This document shows positions 37,342-46,833 of a DNA stretch of 64,000 nt, piece by piece. Position numbers and translations under genes: made by a program. This DNA is from Flavobacterium tagetis (GTDB taxonomy: Bacteria; Bacteroidota; Bacteroidia; Flavobacteriales; Flavobacteriaceae), in the NCBI RefSeq assembly GCF_016735615.1, contig NZ_JAERSF010000001.1, positions 930,001 through 994,000 on the forward strand, given 5' to 3'. The notes beneath the pieces were generated by a model. It was not told the DNA's origin. It ran no database searches and worked only from the letters and a program-made list of their open reading frames with translations. Every line of letters starts with the position of its first letter. The first letter of the stretch is position 1.

Positions 37342-40300
37342 ATGAGGAAAATTTTACTTTTAATTTTAATTCTTTCTTTTTCACAAATAAATGCCCAGTG
37401 CTGGAAAACAGTAGCCACTGGAGCTGGTTACACTGTTGCCTTAACAACAGATGGTGTTCTTTGGTCTTGGGGAGAAAATGGAAGAGGACAGTTAGGTATT
37501 GGCAGTTTTACAATAACAAACACGCCTACCAAAATAGGAATAGATAAAGATTGGAAAACTGTATCAGCAGGACAATCCTTTACTGTTGCATTAAAAACAA
37601 ATGGAACTTTATGGGCTTGGGGAGATAACTTTTACGAACAACTTTGTGATGGTACAAGGACAAACAGCAGCTTACCTATTCAAATAGGAACTGCAACCGA
37701 TTGGACAGCGATTTCAGCAGGGGATGGTTTTTGCATTGCTTTAAAAGCAGATGGTACTTTATGGGGATGGGGAAATAATTATAAAGGACAGCTGGGTGAT
37801 GGGACCACTAACAATAAAAATACGCCCACCCAAATAGGCACAGCAAATGACTGGCAAACAATTGAAACAGGTTCTGGTTACAGTGTTGCTATTAAAAAAG
37901 ACGGAACACTATGGACATGGGGGTCAAATTCATTTGGTCAATTAGGCGATAATACTCACACTGACAGCCTTCTTCCAAAGAAAATTGGAACATCAAGTGA
38001 TTGGAAAACCATCTCCGCTGGTGTATCCCACAATATGGCTATAAAAACCGATGGCAGCTTATGGGGTTGGGGAGAAAGTGCATATGGAAATTTAGGTAGC
38101 GGCTCCGGAACAGATTTCTATGTTCCTACAAAAATAGGAACTTCTACAGATTGGAAAACTATTAGTTGCGGTGGAAATCATACCATTGCTATAAAAAATA
38201 ATGGCTCTCTGTGGGGTTGGGGATACAATTTAGATGGAGAATTAGGCAATGGGGCAAATGCAAACATTATGGCTCCTGTTCAAATAGGGTCAGCAATCAA
38301 TTATGAGACTATAGCTGTTGGTTATTTTCATACCACCGTCATAGATACAAACAACTCTCTTTGGACAACAGGCCGAAATTCTGAAGGACAATTAGGTCTG
38401 GGGACGTTTGCCAATAAAAATGTGACAACACTTTTGGCCTGCCCTGGGACATTAGCAGCAACAACAGCTTTTACAAATGTAAACTGTTTTGGCAATACAG
38501 GATCAGCATCTATAATATCAGTTAATGGCGGTACTGCTCCATATACTTACCTTTGGTCTAATGGAAAAACAACAGCTTCTATAACAGACTTAGCAGCTGG
38601 AACCTACACTTGCACAATAACAGATGCTGCTTCATTATCAATCACAAAAAGCTTTGATATTTTGCAACCAGTAGCTCTTACTGCTAACGTAATTGTTGAA
38701 AGCCCTGCCTGCGGTGATGTGAGTAAAAATGGACGTTTGACCGTTAATGCTTTGGGAGGAACTTTACCATATCAATACGCTATCTCAAATAATCCTTATC
38801 AAGGCTCAAATGTCTTTGCTGATTTGCCTCCTGGAATGTATCAAGTAATGGTAATAGACAAAAACGGATGTTTAGTTCAAATTGTAGCAAACATCGAACC
38901 AGGCAATACACCTCCACCATATACATATCCAGATGTACAGACATTTAATAGTACCGCAATTGTAGCTAATTTAAAAGCTAGCGGAGTCAGCCTTAAATGG
39001 TATAGTTCTGATACAGAAACAACTCCTCTAGATTTATCAACCCCTTTGCGTACAGGCAAATATTATGTTTCGCAAACACTCAATGGATGCGAAAGCGCAA
39101 AAGCAGCATTTGATGTATCTATTCAGCCCGTTTCAGTAAGTGATCCAATACCAACAGATGGTTTGGTTGCTTATTATCCTTTTAATGGAAATGCGAACGA
39201 TGTAAGCGGAAACAGATTAAATGCGAGTGTAGCTGGTGCTACTCTAACTTCGGATAGATTTGGAAACAATAATAGTGCTTATAGTTTTAATGGCGTAGAC
39301 AATTTTATAAATGTTTTTATGCCAAATATTCCTCAAAAAAATTCTTCAAGAACAATATCTGGATGGTTTAAAACAGATAATGTTTTTACCAATCCTAATA
39401 AATTTGAAACTTGTATTTTTAATTATGGCAACGCAGAAAAACTGCAAAGGCTATCCCTTTATATTTACAGCAAAGGTTATCTTGAACCTATAACAGGTTC
39501 AGATTTTTCTAATGATGACTTTTATGTAAACAATTTTAATTACGCAAACAATGATTGGTACTTCTTTACACTTACTTATAATGGCACAAAACTTTCCTTA
39601 TATGTAAACGGTAAGTTTGTAGATGAAAGAACTGTAAGTTTAAATACTACCAATAATATTTTCCGATTGGGAGAAAGATATCCTGATAATAAAGATGAAT
39701 GGTTTAAGGGAAAAATCGACGATGTTGCCATCTGGAATCGTATTTTAACTCCAGCGGAAATTTCGGCTTTGTATACTCCTGGTGAGCAACCTCCTTATAC
39801 TTTAATTCCTGATCCGAGTTTTGAACAAAAATTAATCAATTTAGGATTGGATAATTTTCCACTTGATGGAAAAATCCTCACATCTAATATTAACACCTTA
39901 ACTTCCTTAGATGTTAGTAAAAGTAATATTTCAGATTTAACGGGAATACAAGACTTCGTATCACTAACTGATTTGAATTGTAGCCAAAATTCATTAACAA
40001 CATTAAACATAAGTAAAAATACCGTTCTAACTACTCTAGATTGTAGTACCAATAGAATAACCTCTTTAGACGTAAGTAATAATATTGCTTTGCTTAATTT
40101 GAGCTGCTATTCGAATCAATTAACATCTTTAAATGTTAAAGCAAATACGGCGCTAACAAAGTTAGATTCGGGTTCAAACCAATATACTTCTTTAGATGTA
40201 AGCTCAAATACAGCTTTAACATTTTTGGGATGTAATACAAGTCAATTAACCACTTTAGATGTAAGTAATAATACAGCTTTAAATCTGCTGGATTGCCGCG

Positions 40301-42402
40301 AAAATAAATTAACCTCATTGGATGTTTCTAAAATCACTACTCTAACAGAATTGTATTGCCAATCTAATCAATTAACAAATTTGAATCTAAGCAAAAATAA
40401 AGTTTTAGAATTTGTAAACTGTTCAAAAAATCAGCTAACCACTTTAGATGTTAGCGCAAATACTTCCTTAGTTGGATTATATCCTAATTCCAATCAATTA
40501 ACGAGTCTAAATTTAAAAAATGGAAACAATGATAAACTTGTCTATCTAAATTTTGTTAATAATCCAAATTTAACTTGTATACAGGTCGATGATGTGGCTT
40601 ACGCTAATGCAAACTGGTCTAGCAAAAAAGATCTTACTGCAAGCTTTAATAAGAACTGTAACGATGGGTATACTTCAATTCCCGATCTAAATTTTGAAAA
40701 AGCCCTAATTGCCAAAGGAATTGATTCTGGAACTCCAGACGGAAGAGTTCTTACTTCAAAAATAGCTTCGGTAACTGAATTGTTTATTATGGGCGAATCA
40801 ATTACGAATTTATCTGGAATTCAAAATTTTAAGTCTATAAAAACTCTTTTTTGCGATGAAAATCAAATTACCAGCATCGATATTTCTAACAATATTACTT
40901 TAGAAAATTTATCTATAGGCGATAATCAGTTAAAAGATTTGGATGTTTCTAAAAATATAGCTTTAAAAAGTCTCTATTTTCACAACAACCAAATAGACAG
41001 CATAAATGTTTCACAAAATATAACTTTAAGATCGTTATATATGCCTGGAAATAAGGTAAGAGATTTAAACGTTTCAAAAAATACTGCTTTAGTGCACTTA
41101 ACCTGTAGTTCTAATTTATTAACTACGCTTGATATTTCTCAAAATACAGCTCTTGAAGATTTAATTTGTGATCATAATCAATTAACAGAATTAGACATTA
41201 CTAAAAATATTTTACTGAACGGTTTGTATTGTAACAGTAATAAACTAACCACTTTAAATACTTCAAAAAATACTAATCTAATCAGGATCGAATGTGATTC
41301 TAATCAAATTACTCGTTTAGATACTTCTAATAATCCTTTATCAGGAGGTTTGAACTGTAGTTCTAATTTATTAACGTCTCTTGATATTTCAAAAAACACT
41401 TCTTTAGATTATCTAAAATGTGCTTCCAATCAGTTAATTAGTCTTAATTTAAAAAACGGAAACAATACCAAATTCATCAATACCACTATGGTTGATAACT
41501 TAAAAAATAACCCAAATTTAACCTGCATTCAAGTTGATGATGTAGCCTATGCGAATAAAAACTGGATGAATGCTAAAGATTCTTGGGCTACTTACAATAC
41601 TACTTGTACAGTAGAGTATGTGGCGCTTCCAGATGCTAATTTTGAACAAAGGTTAATTGATTTAGGAATTGATACTGATGGTCTTAACGGAAAAATTACA
41701 GTTGCTGATGCAAGTTCGATAACAACTTTAGACCTTTCAAACAGCAATATTAAAAATTTAACTGGTATTGAATATTTTACTTCTTTAACAACTTTAGATA
41801 TAAGCAATAACCAAATTACTTCGCTTGACGTAAGCAACAATTTGCTTTTAGAAACACTAAACGCTTCTTCAAATCAACTTACTACATTAGATTTATCCAA
41901 AAATACTAGGCTCAGAATTGTATATGTTGTTAATAATCCTTTGGTTTATTTAAATCTTCGAAACGGAAACAATGCTAATTTTATTCTGCCATCAAATACT
42001 GGAAGAAAATCTGCTTCTACATTGTATACCACTTTCTTAGGACTTAACTCTCTTAGCTGTATACAAGTTGATGATGAGAATTATTCAAATGCAAATTGGT
42101 CAAGCATCAAAGAATCGACCACTACGTATTCTAATACTTGTAAAAGTCTAGGCATTGATAAATCTGAATTTAGTCAAGTCGTTGTATATCCAAATCCAAC
42201 AAAAGGTGAAATAACGATTAATAATATTGCATTAGACAAAGCAACAGTTTATAACTCGTTAGGCCAATTGGTAAAATCTTTTACTTTAAATAATGCAAAT
42301 ACAAATAATGCGATCGACTTATCTGGCTTGCCAAGAGGAGTTTATTATGTGTATTTAATTAATGGAGATGCCGCTTCCGCTAAAAAAGTCATAGTAGAAT
42401 AA
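37342..42402 (+). CDS. T9SS-secreted mosaic protein: RCC1 repeats, SprB-like repeats, LamG, LRR blocks
   Basis: The start at 37342 gives 1686 residues and the signal peptide MRKILLLILILSFSQINAQ; the open frame extends back to 37222 through the fossil start and is not a better signal. Residues 20-366 carry about seven RCC1-type propeller repeats (GAGYTVALTTDGVLWSWGENGRGQLG). Residues 373-520 carry two SprB-like repeats (NGGTAPYTYLWSNGKTT). Residues about 603-812 form a LamG/concanavalin-like domain (LVAYYPFNGNANDVSGN). Three LRR blocks start near 818, 1110 and 1425 with IPDxxFExxLI caps, and a Por tail (VYPNPTKGEITIN) ends at 1686. Likely exported by the T9SS to the surface. Its 3' end is nearly identical to the next gene. 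Confidence 0.88.
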   Translation: MRKILLLILILSFSQINAQCWKTVATGAGYTVALTTDGVLWSWGENGRGQLGIGSFTITNTPTKIGIDKDWKTVSAGQSFTVALKTNGTLWAWGDNFYEQLCDGTRTNSSLPIQIGTATDWTAISAGDGFCIALKADGTLWGWGNNYKGQLGDGTTNNKNTPTQIGTANDWQTIETGSGYSVAIKKDGTLWTWGSNSFGQLGDNTHTDSLLPKKIGTSSDWKTISAGVSHNMAIKTDGSLWGWGESAYGNLGSGSGTDFYVPTKIGTSTDWKTISCGGNHTIAIKNNGSLWGWGYNLDGELGNGANANIMAPVQIGSAINYETIAVGYFHTTVIDTNNSLWTTGRNSEGQLGLGTFANKNVTTLLACPGTLAATTAFTNVNCFGNTGSASIISVNGGTAPYTYLWSNGKTTASITDLAAGTYTCTITDAASLSITKSFDILQPVALTANVIVESPACGDVSKNGRLTVNALGGTLPYQYAISNNPYQGSNVFADLPPGMYQVMVIDKNGCLVQIVANIEPGNTPPPYTYPDVQTFNSTAIVANLKASGVSLKWYSSDTETTPLDLSTPLRTGKYYVSQTLNGCESAKAAFDVSIQPVSVSDPIPTDGLVAYYPFNGNANDVSGNRLNASVAGATLTSDRFGNNNSAYSFNGVDNFINVFMPNIPQKNSSRTISGWFKTDNVFTNPNKFETCIFNYGNAEKLQRLSLYIYSKGYLEPITGSDFSNDDFYVNNFNYANNDWYFFTLTYNGTKLSLYVNGKFVDERTVSLNTTNNIFRLGERYPDNKDEWFKGKIDDVAIWNRILTPAEISALYTPGEQPPYTLIPDPSFEQKLINLGLDNFPLDGKILTSNINTLTSLDVSKSNISDLTGIQDFVSLTDLNCSQNSLTTLNISKNTVLTTLDCSTNRITSLDVSNNIALLNLSCYSNQLTSLNVKANTALTKLDSGSNQYTSLDVSSNTALTFLGCNTSQLTTLDVSNNTALNLLDCRENKLTSLDVSKITTLTELYCQSNQLTNLNLSKNKVLEFVNCSKNQLTTLDVSANTSLVGLYPNSNQLTSLNLKNGNNDKLVYLNFVNNPNLTCIQVDDVAYANANWSSKKDLTASFNKNCNDGYTSIPDLNFEKALIAKGIDSGTPDGRVLTSKIASVTELFIMGESITNLSGIQNFKSIKTLFCDENQITSIDISNNITLENLSIGDNQLKDLDVSKNIALKSLYFHNNQIDSINVSQNITLRSLYMPGNKVRDLNVSKNTALVHLTCSSNLLTTLDISQNTALEDLICDHNQLTELDITKNILLNGLYCNSNKLTTLNTSKNTNLIRIECDSNQITRLDTSNNPLSGGLNCSSNLLTSLDISKNTSLDYLKCASNQLISLNLKNGNNTKFINTTMVDNLKNNPNLTCIQVDDVAYANKNWMNAKDSWATYNTTCTVEYVALPDANFEQRLIDLGIDTDGLNGKITVADASSITTLDLSNSNIKNLTGIEYFTSLTTLDISNNQITSLDVSNNLLLETLNASSNQLTTLDLSKNTRLRIVYVVNNPLVYLNLRNGNNANFILPSNTGRKSASTLYTTFLGLNSLSCIQVDDENYSNANWSSIKESTTTYSNTCKSLGIDKSEFSQVVVYPNPTKGEITINNIALDKATVYNSLGQLVKSFTLNNANTNNAIDLSGLPRGVYYVYLINGDAASAKKVIVE

Positions 42403-42423
42403 TCGTCCCCTTTTTCAAAAAAT

Positions 42424-42460
42424 AAATCCCATTTTCAATACTAGAAAATGGGATTTATTT
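42424..42460 (+). terminator. Terminator of RCC1-LRR gene
   Basis: The stem AAATCCCATTTTC / GAAAATGGGATTT is followed by a T-rich run. It is nearly identical in sequence to the terminator at 44926-44962. Confidence 0.88.
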
Positions 42461-42478
42461 ATGATTCCACGGTATGCG

Positions 42479-42523
42479 TTACGGCTTTCCGTAAAGAAAC
42501 ATTCTCATAAAATTGTATACTTG
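42479..42523 (+). promoter_or_regulatory. Palindromic promoter module C (TTACGG-CTTT-CCGTAA plus TATACTTG)
   Basis: A perfect palindrome at 42479-42494 is followed by TATACTTG at 42516-42523, 37 bp from first base to first base as in modules A and B. The ATG at 42550 is 34 bp from the start of the box. Confidence 0.72.
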
Positions 42524-42549
42524 CATGACTAAATCCAAAAACTGAACCT

Positions 42550-44904
42550 ATGAAAATAAAACTACTTTTATTGCTTTTATTAGCAAACTTTTCAGTCTAT
42601 GCCCAGCAATACACATTGATTCCTGACGCTAATTTTGAGAAAAAACTAATCGAATTAGGAATAGATTCTGGAACTCCAGATGGAAATGTTTTGAGTTCAT
42701 CTATTGAATCTGTTACAGAGTTAAATCTTTATTACAGCAACATTTCTGATTTAACTGGAATACAAGGTTTTAAAGCTTTGACATCTTTAAATGTAATGTC
42801 TAACAAATTATCGACAGTCGACCTTTCAAAAAATTTAGCTTTAAACTATTTGTCAATTAGCTACAACAATCTAACAACATTAGATATTTCACATAATACC
42901 GTTCTCGAAAACTTAACAGTAACAAATAATAAAATCCAAAACATTGATGTTTCAAACAATCTTAAATTAAAATATTTTGCTTGTTCATCAAATCAGTTAA
43001 CTACTATAGATGTTTCAAATAATAAAGAACTGGTTTCACTTAATTGCCAATTAAACCAATTAAAAAGTTTAGATCTGTCTCAAAATAAATTGCTAAGTCT
43101 TTTAACATGCTCAGAAAACAACCTCCTTACTAATGTAAACTTAAGAAATGGGAACAATAGAAATATGCAAATAGCACCATATGCTATTGATTTTACGAAA
43201 AACCCATTGCTTACCTGTATTTTGGTTGATAACCCAATTTATTCTAATGAAAAGTGGACAAGCTTTAAAGAAAAATCTGCATCATATTCAACTGTTGACT
43301 GCTCTCAGATTACTGCAATCCCAGATCCAGCTTTTGAAGACAAATTAATTTATTTACAAATCGATAAAGATGGCAAAAATGGTACTATTTTAAACACTAG
43401 TATTTCAAACATTACTGCATTGAATGTAGAGAACAGTAACATCAAAAACTTAACTGGAATTAATGGCTTTTCAAACTTAAGCACTTTAAATTGTTCCTCA
43501 AACCTATTAAACGCTTTAGATCTGTCTCAAAATAAAGCGCTAACTTTTATAAATTGTGGTTCTAATAATTTAACGAGCTTAAATTTAAAGAATGGAAATA
43601 ATAAAAATTTAGATCTAAATTCAAGTTTTACAAAAAATCCAGATTTAACTTGTATTACTGTTGACGATGAATTTTACTCCAATCAAAAATGGGCTAATAT
43701 TAAAGATGATGCAGCAAATTACAATTTAGACTGTACACTTTATGCCATAATTGATTCTAATTTTGAAAAAAAACTAATCGAATTAGGCATCGACAAGGAT
43801 GGAGTAAATGGGAAAATTTCTGTTGAAAACTTAGAAAAAATTACTTCTTTAAATTTATCAAATAGTAACATTACCGATCTAAAGGGCATTGAAAATTTTA
43901 CAGGATTAACCTATCTTGATTGCAGTGGCAATAATATTACTACGATAGATGTTAGTAAAAATTTAAATCTTACGAAATTAGATTTAAATTCAAATCAGTT
44001 AACATCGCTAGACGTTACAAAAAATACTAAGCTTTTAAATTTATCCTTTGCTTACAATGAGGTTTCTACTATAAATTTAGCTAACAACAAAGAACTTTTG
44101 TTTTTAAACACTTCTAAAAATCTGCTTACCAATTTAGATTTAACCTCAAATACAGCACTCTCTCTTATTGACTGCAGCCGAAACAATTTAACACAATTAA
44201 ATGTTTCAAATGCACCGGAGCTAACTTATTTGATAATAGACCTTAATAAGATTACTGCATTAGATCTTTCTTTCAATACTAAACTTACAGATTTATATTG
44301 TAGCAATAATGAATTAACCTCTTTAGATCTAAGCTATAATATTCTCTTAAAAAGATTAAGTGCATCTTGGAATCAACTCACAACTTTAGATTTATCTCAT
44401 AATCCTTTACTTGAACTTGTTTTTGTAGAATTCAATCCATTAAACTCCTTAAACATTCAAAATGGAAACAATAAAAACTTTGTTCTTCCTTCAGTTAGTG
44501 GTAAAATGGCAGATGATACAATTATATATACTAGCTTTCTAGGAAATGCAAAACTAAATTGTATACAAGTTGATGATGAGAATTATTCAAATGCAAATTG
44601 GTCAAGCATCAAAGAATCGACCACTACGTATTCTAATACTTGCAAAAGTCTAGGTATTGACAAATCTGAGTTTAGCCAAGTCGTTTTATACCCAAACCCA
44701 ACAAAAGGTGAAATAACGATTAATAATATTGCATTAGACAAAGCAACAGTTTATAACTCGTTAGGACAATTAGTAAAATCTTTTACTTTAAATAATGTAA
44801 ATACAAATAATACGATCGACTTATCTGGCTTGCCAAGAGGAGTTTATTATGTGTATTTAATTAATGGAGATGCCGCTTCCGCTAAAAAAGTTATAGTAGA
44901 ATAA
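42550..44904 (+). CDS. T9SS-secreted leucine-rich repeat protein, 784 aa
   Basis: The signal peptide ends SVYAQQ. Three LRR blocks follow directly, starting near residues 20, 255 and 396, each with an IPDxxFExxLI-type cap and 21-residue repeats (LTSLDLSYNILLKRLSASWNQ type). The Por tail (LYPNPTKGEITINNIALDK) begins about residue 705. It is the simplest of the three LRR genes, with no lectin or RCC1 domain. From CIQVDDENYSN to the stop and on through the terminator it is almost the same DNA as the preceding gene. It has its own promoter module and terminator. Surface adhesion or binding is inferred from the repeat type. Confidence 0.9.
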   Translation: MKIKLLLLLLLANFSVYAQQYTLIPDANFEKKLIELGIDSGTPDGNVLSSSIESVTELNLYYSNISDLTGIQGFKALTSLNVMSNKLSTVDLSKNLALNYLSISYNNLTTLDISHNTVLENLTVTNNKIQNIDVSNNLKLKYFACSSNQLTTIDVSNNKELVSLNCQLNQLKSLDLSQNKLLSLLTCSENNLLTNVNLRNGNNRNMQIAPYAIDFTKNPLLTCILVDNPIYSNEKWTSFKEKSASYSTVDCSQITAIPDPAFEDKLIYLQIDKDGKNGTILNTSISNITALNVENSNIKNLTGINGFSNLSTLNCSSNLLNALDLSQNKALTFINCGSNNLTSLNLKNGNNKNLDLNSSFTKNPDLTCITVDDEFYSNQKWANIKDDAANYNLDCTLYAIIDSNFEKKLIELGIDKDGVNGKISVENLEKITSLNLSNSNITDLKGIENFTGLTYLDCSGNNITTIDVSKNLNLTKLDLNSNQLTSLDVTKNTKLLNLSFAYNEVSTINLANNKELLFLNTSKNLLTNLDLTSNTALSLIDCSRNNLTQLNVSNAPELTYLIIDLNKITALDLSFNTKLTDLYCSNNELTSLDLSYNILLKRLSASWNQLTTLDLSHNPLLELVFVEFNPLNSLNIQNGNNKNFVLPSVSGKMADDTIIYTSFLGNAKLNCIQVDDENYSNANWSSIKESTTTYSNTCKSLGIDKSEFSQVVLYPNPTKGEITINNIALDKATVYNSLGQLVKSFTLNNVNTNNTIDLSGLPRGVYYVYLINGDAASAKKVIVE

Positions 44905-44965
44905 TCGTCCCCTTTTTCAAAAAATAAATCCCATTTTCAATATTAGAAAATGGGATTTTTTTATG
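44561..44965 (+). repeat. Near-identical 3' module shared with 42059-42463
   Basis: The two segments align with a constant offset of 2502 bp, covering the last 114 codons, the stop, the ATCGTCCCCTTTTTC spacer and the terminator. Only scattered substitutions are seen, mostly at third positions. The LRR sequence just upstream is far more diverged. This points to recent duplication or gene conversion of the sorting-tail module. Confidence 0.85.
44926..44962. terminator. Terminator between LRR gene and MBL hydrolase gene
   Basis: AAATCCCATTTTC / GAAAATGGGATTT is followed by a T-run on the plus strand. It lies between convergent genes; on the minus strand the tail is less T-rich. Confidence 0.85.
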
Positions 44966-44980
44966 TCTAATTTATTCTGT

Positions 44981-45838
44981 TTAAAGAATCTCTTCGCAAG
45001 TAAAAACATCTTTTAATCGAACACCTTTTTCAGTGTGCTCAACCGTTATAATTTGATTGTGCGCATCATGTTCTAAAAACAAATAATGATTATTATCTGC
45101 TGCCAAATTCAAGAATTTTGATTTCTCAGGCATTGTCAACAAAGGTCTTGTATCATAACCCATTACATATGGAAGCGGAATATGCCCTGCTGTTGCTAAT
45201 AAGTCGGCACAAAAAACAATTGTTTTGTCTTGATATTTGATATACGGAATCATTTGTTTTTCGGTATGGCCATCAACGTAGTAAATATCAAAACCAAGTT
45301 CTTTTGCAAATCCAAAATCAGATTCAGGCCTTTCAATAAAGTTTAATTGTCCGCTTTCTTGCATTGGCAGAATATTTTCAGACAAGAAAGAAGCTTTTTC
45401 GCGTGCATTAGGTTTTGTTGCCCATTCCCAATGATTTTGGTTTGTCCAAAATTTGGCATTTTTAAAAGCTGGCTCGTAACCTGTTTTATTGGCATTCCAT
45501 CGAACACTTCCTCCGCAATGGTCAAAATGAAGATGCGTCATAAAAACATCTGTAATATCATCTCGATTAAAACCATATTTTGCCAAAGACTTATCTAAAG
45601 AATGTGAGCCCCAAAGCGAATAATATCCAAAAAACTTTTCTGATTGTTTATCGCCCATTCCAGTGTCAATTAAAATAAGACGATTTCCGTCTTCAATCAA
45701 TAAACAGCGAGCCGCAATATCGATAAGATTATTGGCATCGGCAGGATTGGTTTTATTCCAAATGGTTTTAGGAACAACGCCAAACATTGCGCCTCCGTCT
45801 AATTTAAAATTTCCAGATTCGATAGGGTAAAGTTTCAT
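44981..45838 (-). CDS. Metallo-beta-lactamase-fold hydrolase
   Basis: The 285-residue soluble protein has the MBL zinc motif THLHFDHCGG (His102, His104, Asp106, His107), a downstream His in YVDGHTEKQ, an Asp in VFCADLLATAGH and a C-terminal FLEHDAH. The layout resembles AHL-lactonase/glyoxalase II-type MBL hydrolases with a two-metal site (HxHxDH). The opening (FKLDGGAMFGVVPKTIW) is characteristic of this Bacteroidota subfamily. The substrate is unknown; quorum-quenching activity should not be assumed. It is a single gene, convergent with the LRR gene. Confidence 0.85.
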   Translation of the reverse strand: MKLYPIESGNFKLDGGAMFGVVPKTIWNKTNPADANNLIDIAARCLLIEDGNRLILIDTGMGDKQSEKFFGYYSLWGSHSLDKSLAKYGFNRDDITDVFMTHLHFDHCGGSVRWNANKTGYEPAFKNAKFWTNQNHWEWATKPNAREKASFLSENILPMQESGQLNFIERPESDFGFAKELGFDIYYVDGHTEKQMIPYIKYQDKTIVFCADLLATAGHIPLPYVMGYDTRPLLTMPEKSKFLNLAADNNHYLFLEHDAHNQIITVEHTEKGVRLKDVFTCEEIL

Positions 45839-45912
45839 GAGAATGATTTTCTAAAAAGAACAAAGCTAGAAAATTCAAACTCCTTTTGCTAAAATTTAAA
45901 GCCAAAAAACTT

Positions 45913-46833
45913 TTATTCTAATGTAACCGATGTGCTTCCCATTATTTCCTGCTTATCAAAGTAATTCACAAAATAAGTTCCTTTCTTAAACTGGTCAGCA
46001 TTCAAAACCCCATATGCATTTACCGATTTACCTTGAAAATCGGTACTTACTATAAAACTATAAACAAGCGCTTTATCATTTCCAAATTCAATCAGCTTAT
46101 TATCGCCCAGAACAGTGTTTTTCTGATCTAAAACCTGAACATAAAAAACTCTTCTTCCTGTCTTTGCAACTGCATTTCCATTAACCGTAAAACTAATTTT
46201 TAATTTTTTGGTGTTCTTTGCTTTCGTTGTTTCCAGTTCTGCTCCAGAGTTTTTTTCACGAAGTGCAATTGCTTTAAAATTGCTTAAGTAAAGCTTTGAA
46301 GCATCTTTGAGAGTCGATTCTAACTTTTTTTGTTTAGATACCAAAGTGTCATTTTCTACCTTTTGATTGTACATGACAACATTCTGACTTTCAATTTCTG
46401 TCAATAAATTTTTATTTTGAGATTTCAGTTTTTTAATTTCCTGAACTCTATTTTCTAACGATGCATTCAAATCTGAAAGCTGATTGCGATAAACTTTAAT
46501 CTGCTCCGCCGATGGATTATTAGAAGCTTTAATAATAGCGACTAAATTCTCAACATTTTTACGCTCTAATTCTAATTCCTTAGATAAAGCTGTTTTTTCT
46601 AAAATAGCCTGATCATATGCATTTTTTAATGTATTTAAAGAATCTAAAATATTCTTTTGCTCACTTGTTTCTTTACTTTCAAATGAGATTATTTTGGCAA
46701 TATTTTCCTTTTTACCTTCATTGTTATTTTTATCAGGCTCACTGCTAAAAACCAAGACTACAGCACCTACTCCTAAAACAAAAATTAAAGCAAACAAGGG
46801 TTTAAACCACTTTATTTCATTTTGTTTTTTCAT
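45913..46833 (-). CDS. Membrane-anchored coiled-coil protein, function unknown
   Basis: The 306-residue protein has a short basic N-terminus, one transmembrane segment (about 12-30, LFALIFVLGVGAVVLVFSS) and a long coiled coil (about 50-185, rich in Lys/Glu/Leu heptads such as LSKELELERKNVENLVAI). A C-terminal beta-rich domain (KLKISFTVNGNAVAKTGRRVFYVQVLD) resembles domains seen in other flavobacterial membrane proteins. It is predicted to be anchored in the inner membrane with the domain in the periplasm. A TATTTTTG -7-like box lies upstream on its strand (46853-46860). I do not recognise a named family. Confidence 0.7.
   Translation of the reverse strand: MKKQNEIKWFKPLFALIFVLGVGAVVLVFSSEPDKNNNEGKKENIAKIISFESKETSEQKNILDSLNTLKNAYDQAILEKTALSKELELERKNVENLVAIIKASNNPSAEQIKVYRNQLSDLNASLENRVQEIKKLKSQNKNLLTEIESQNVVMYNQKVENDTLVSKQKKLESTLKDASKLYLSNFKAIALREKNSGAELETTKAKNTKKLKISFTVNGNAVAKTGRRVFYVQVLDQKNTVLGDNKLIEFGNDKALVYSFIVSTDFQGKSVNAYGVLNADQFKKGTYFVNYFDKQEIMGSTSVTLE

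Noticed and set aside
30840..44904. Regularly spaced short repeats reminiscent of a CRISPR array
   Set aside because: The periodicity (about 63 bp) is that of 21-codon leucine-rich repeats in open frames; there are no invariant repeats with unique spacers and no cas genes.
44981..45838. AHL lactonase (quorum quenching)
   Set aside because: HxHxDH is shared by many MBL hydrolases; nothing in the sequence fixes the substrate.
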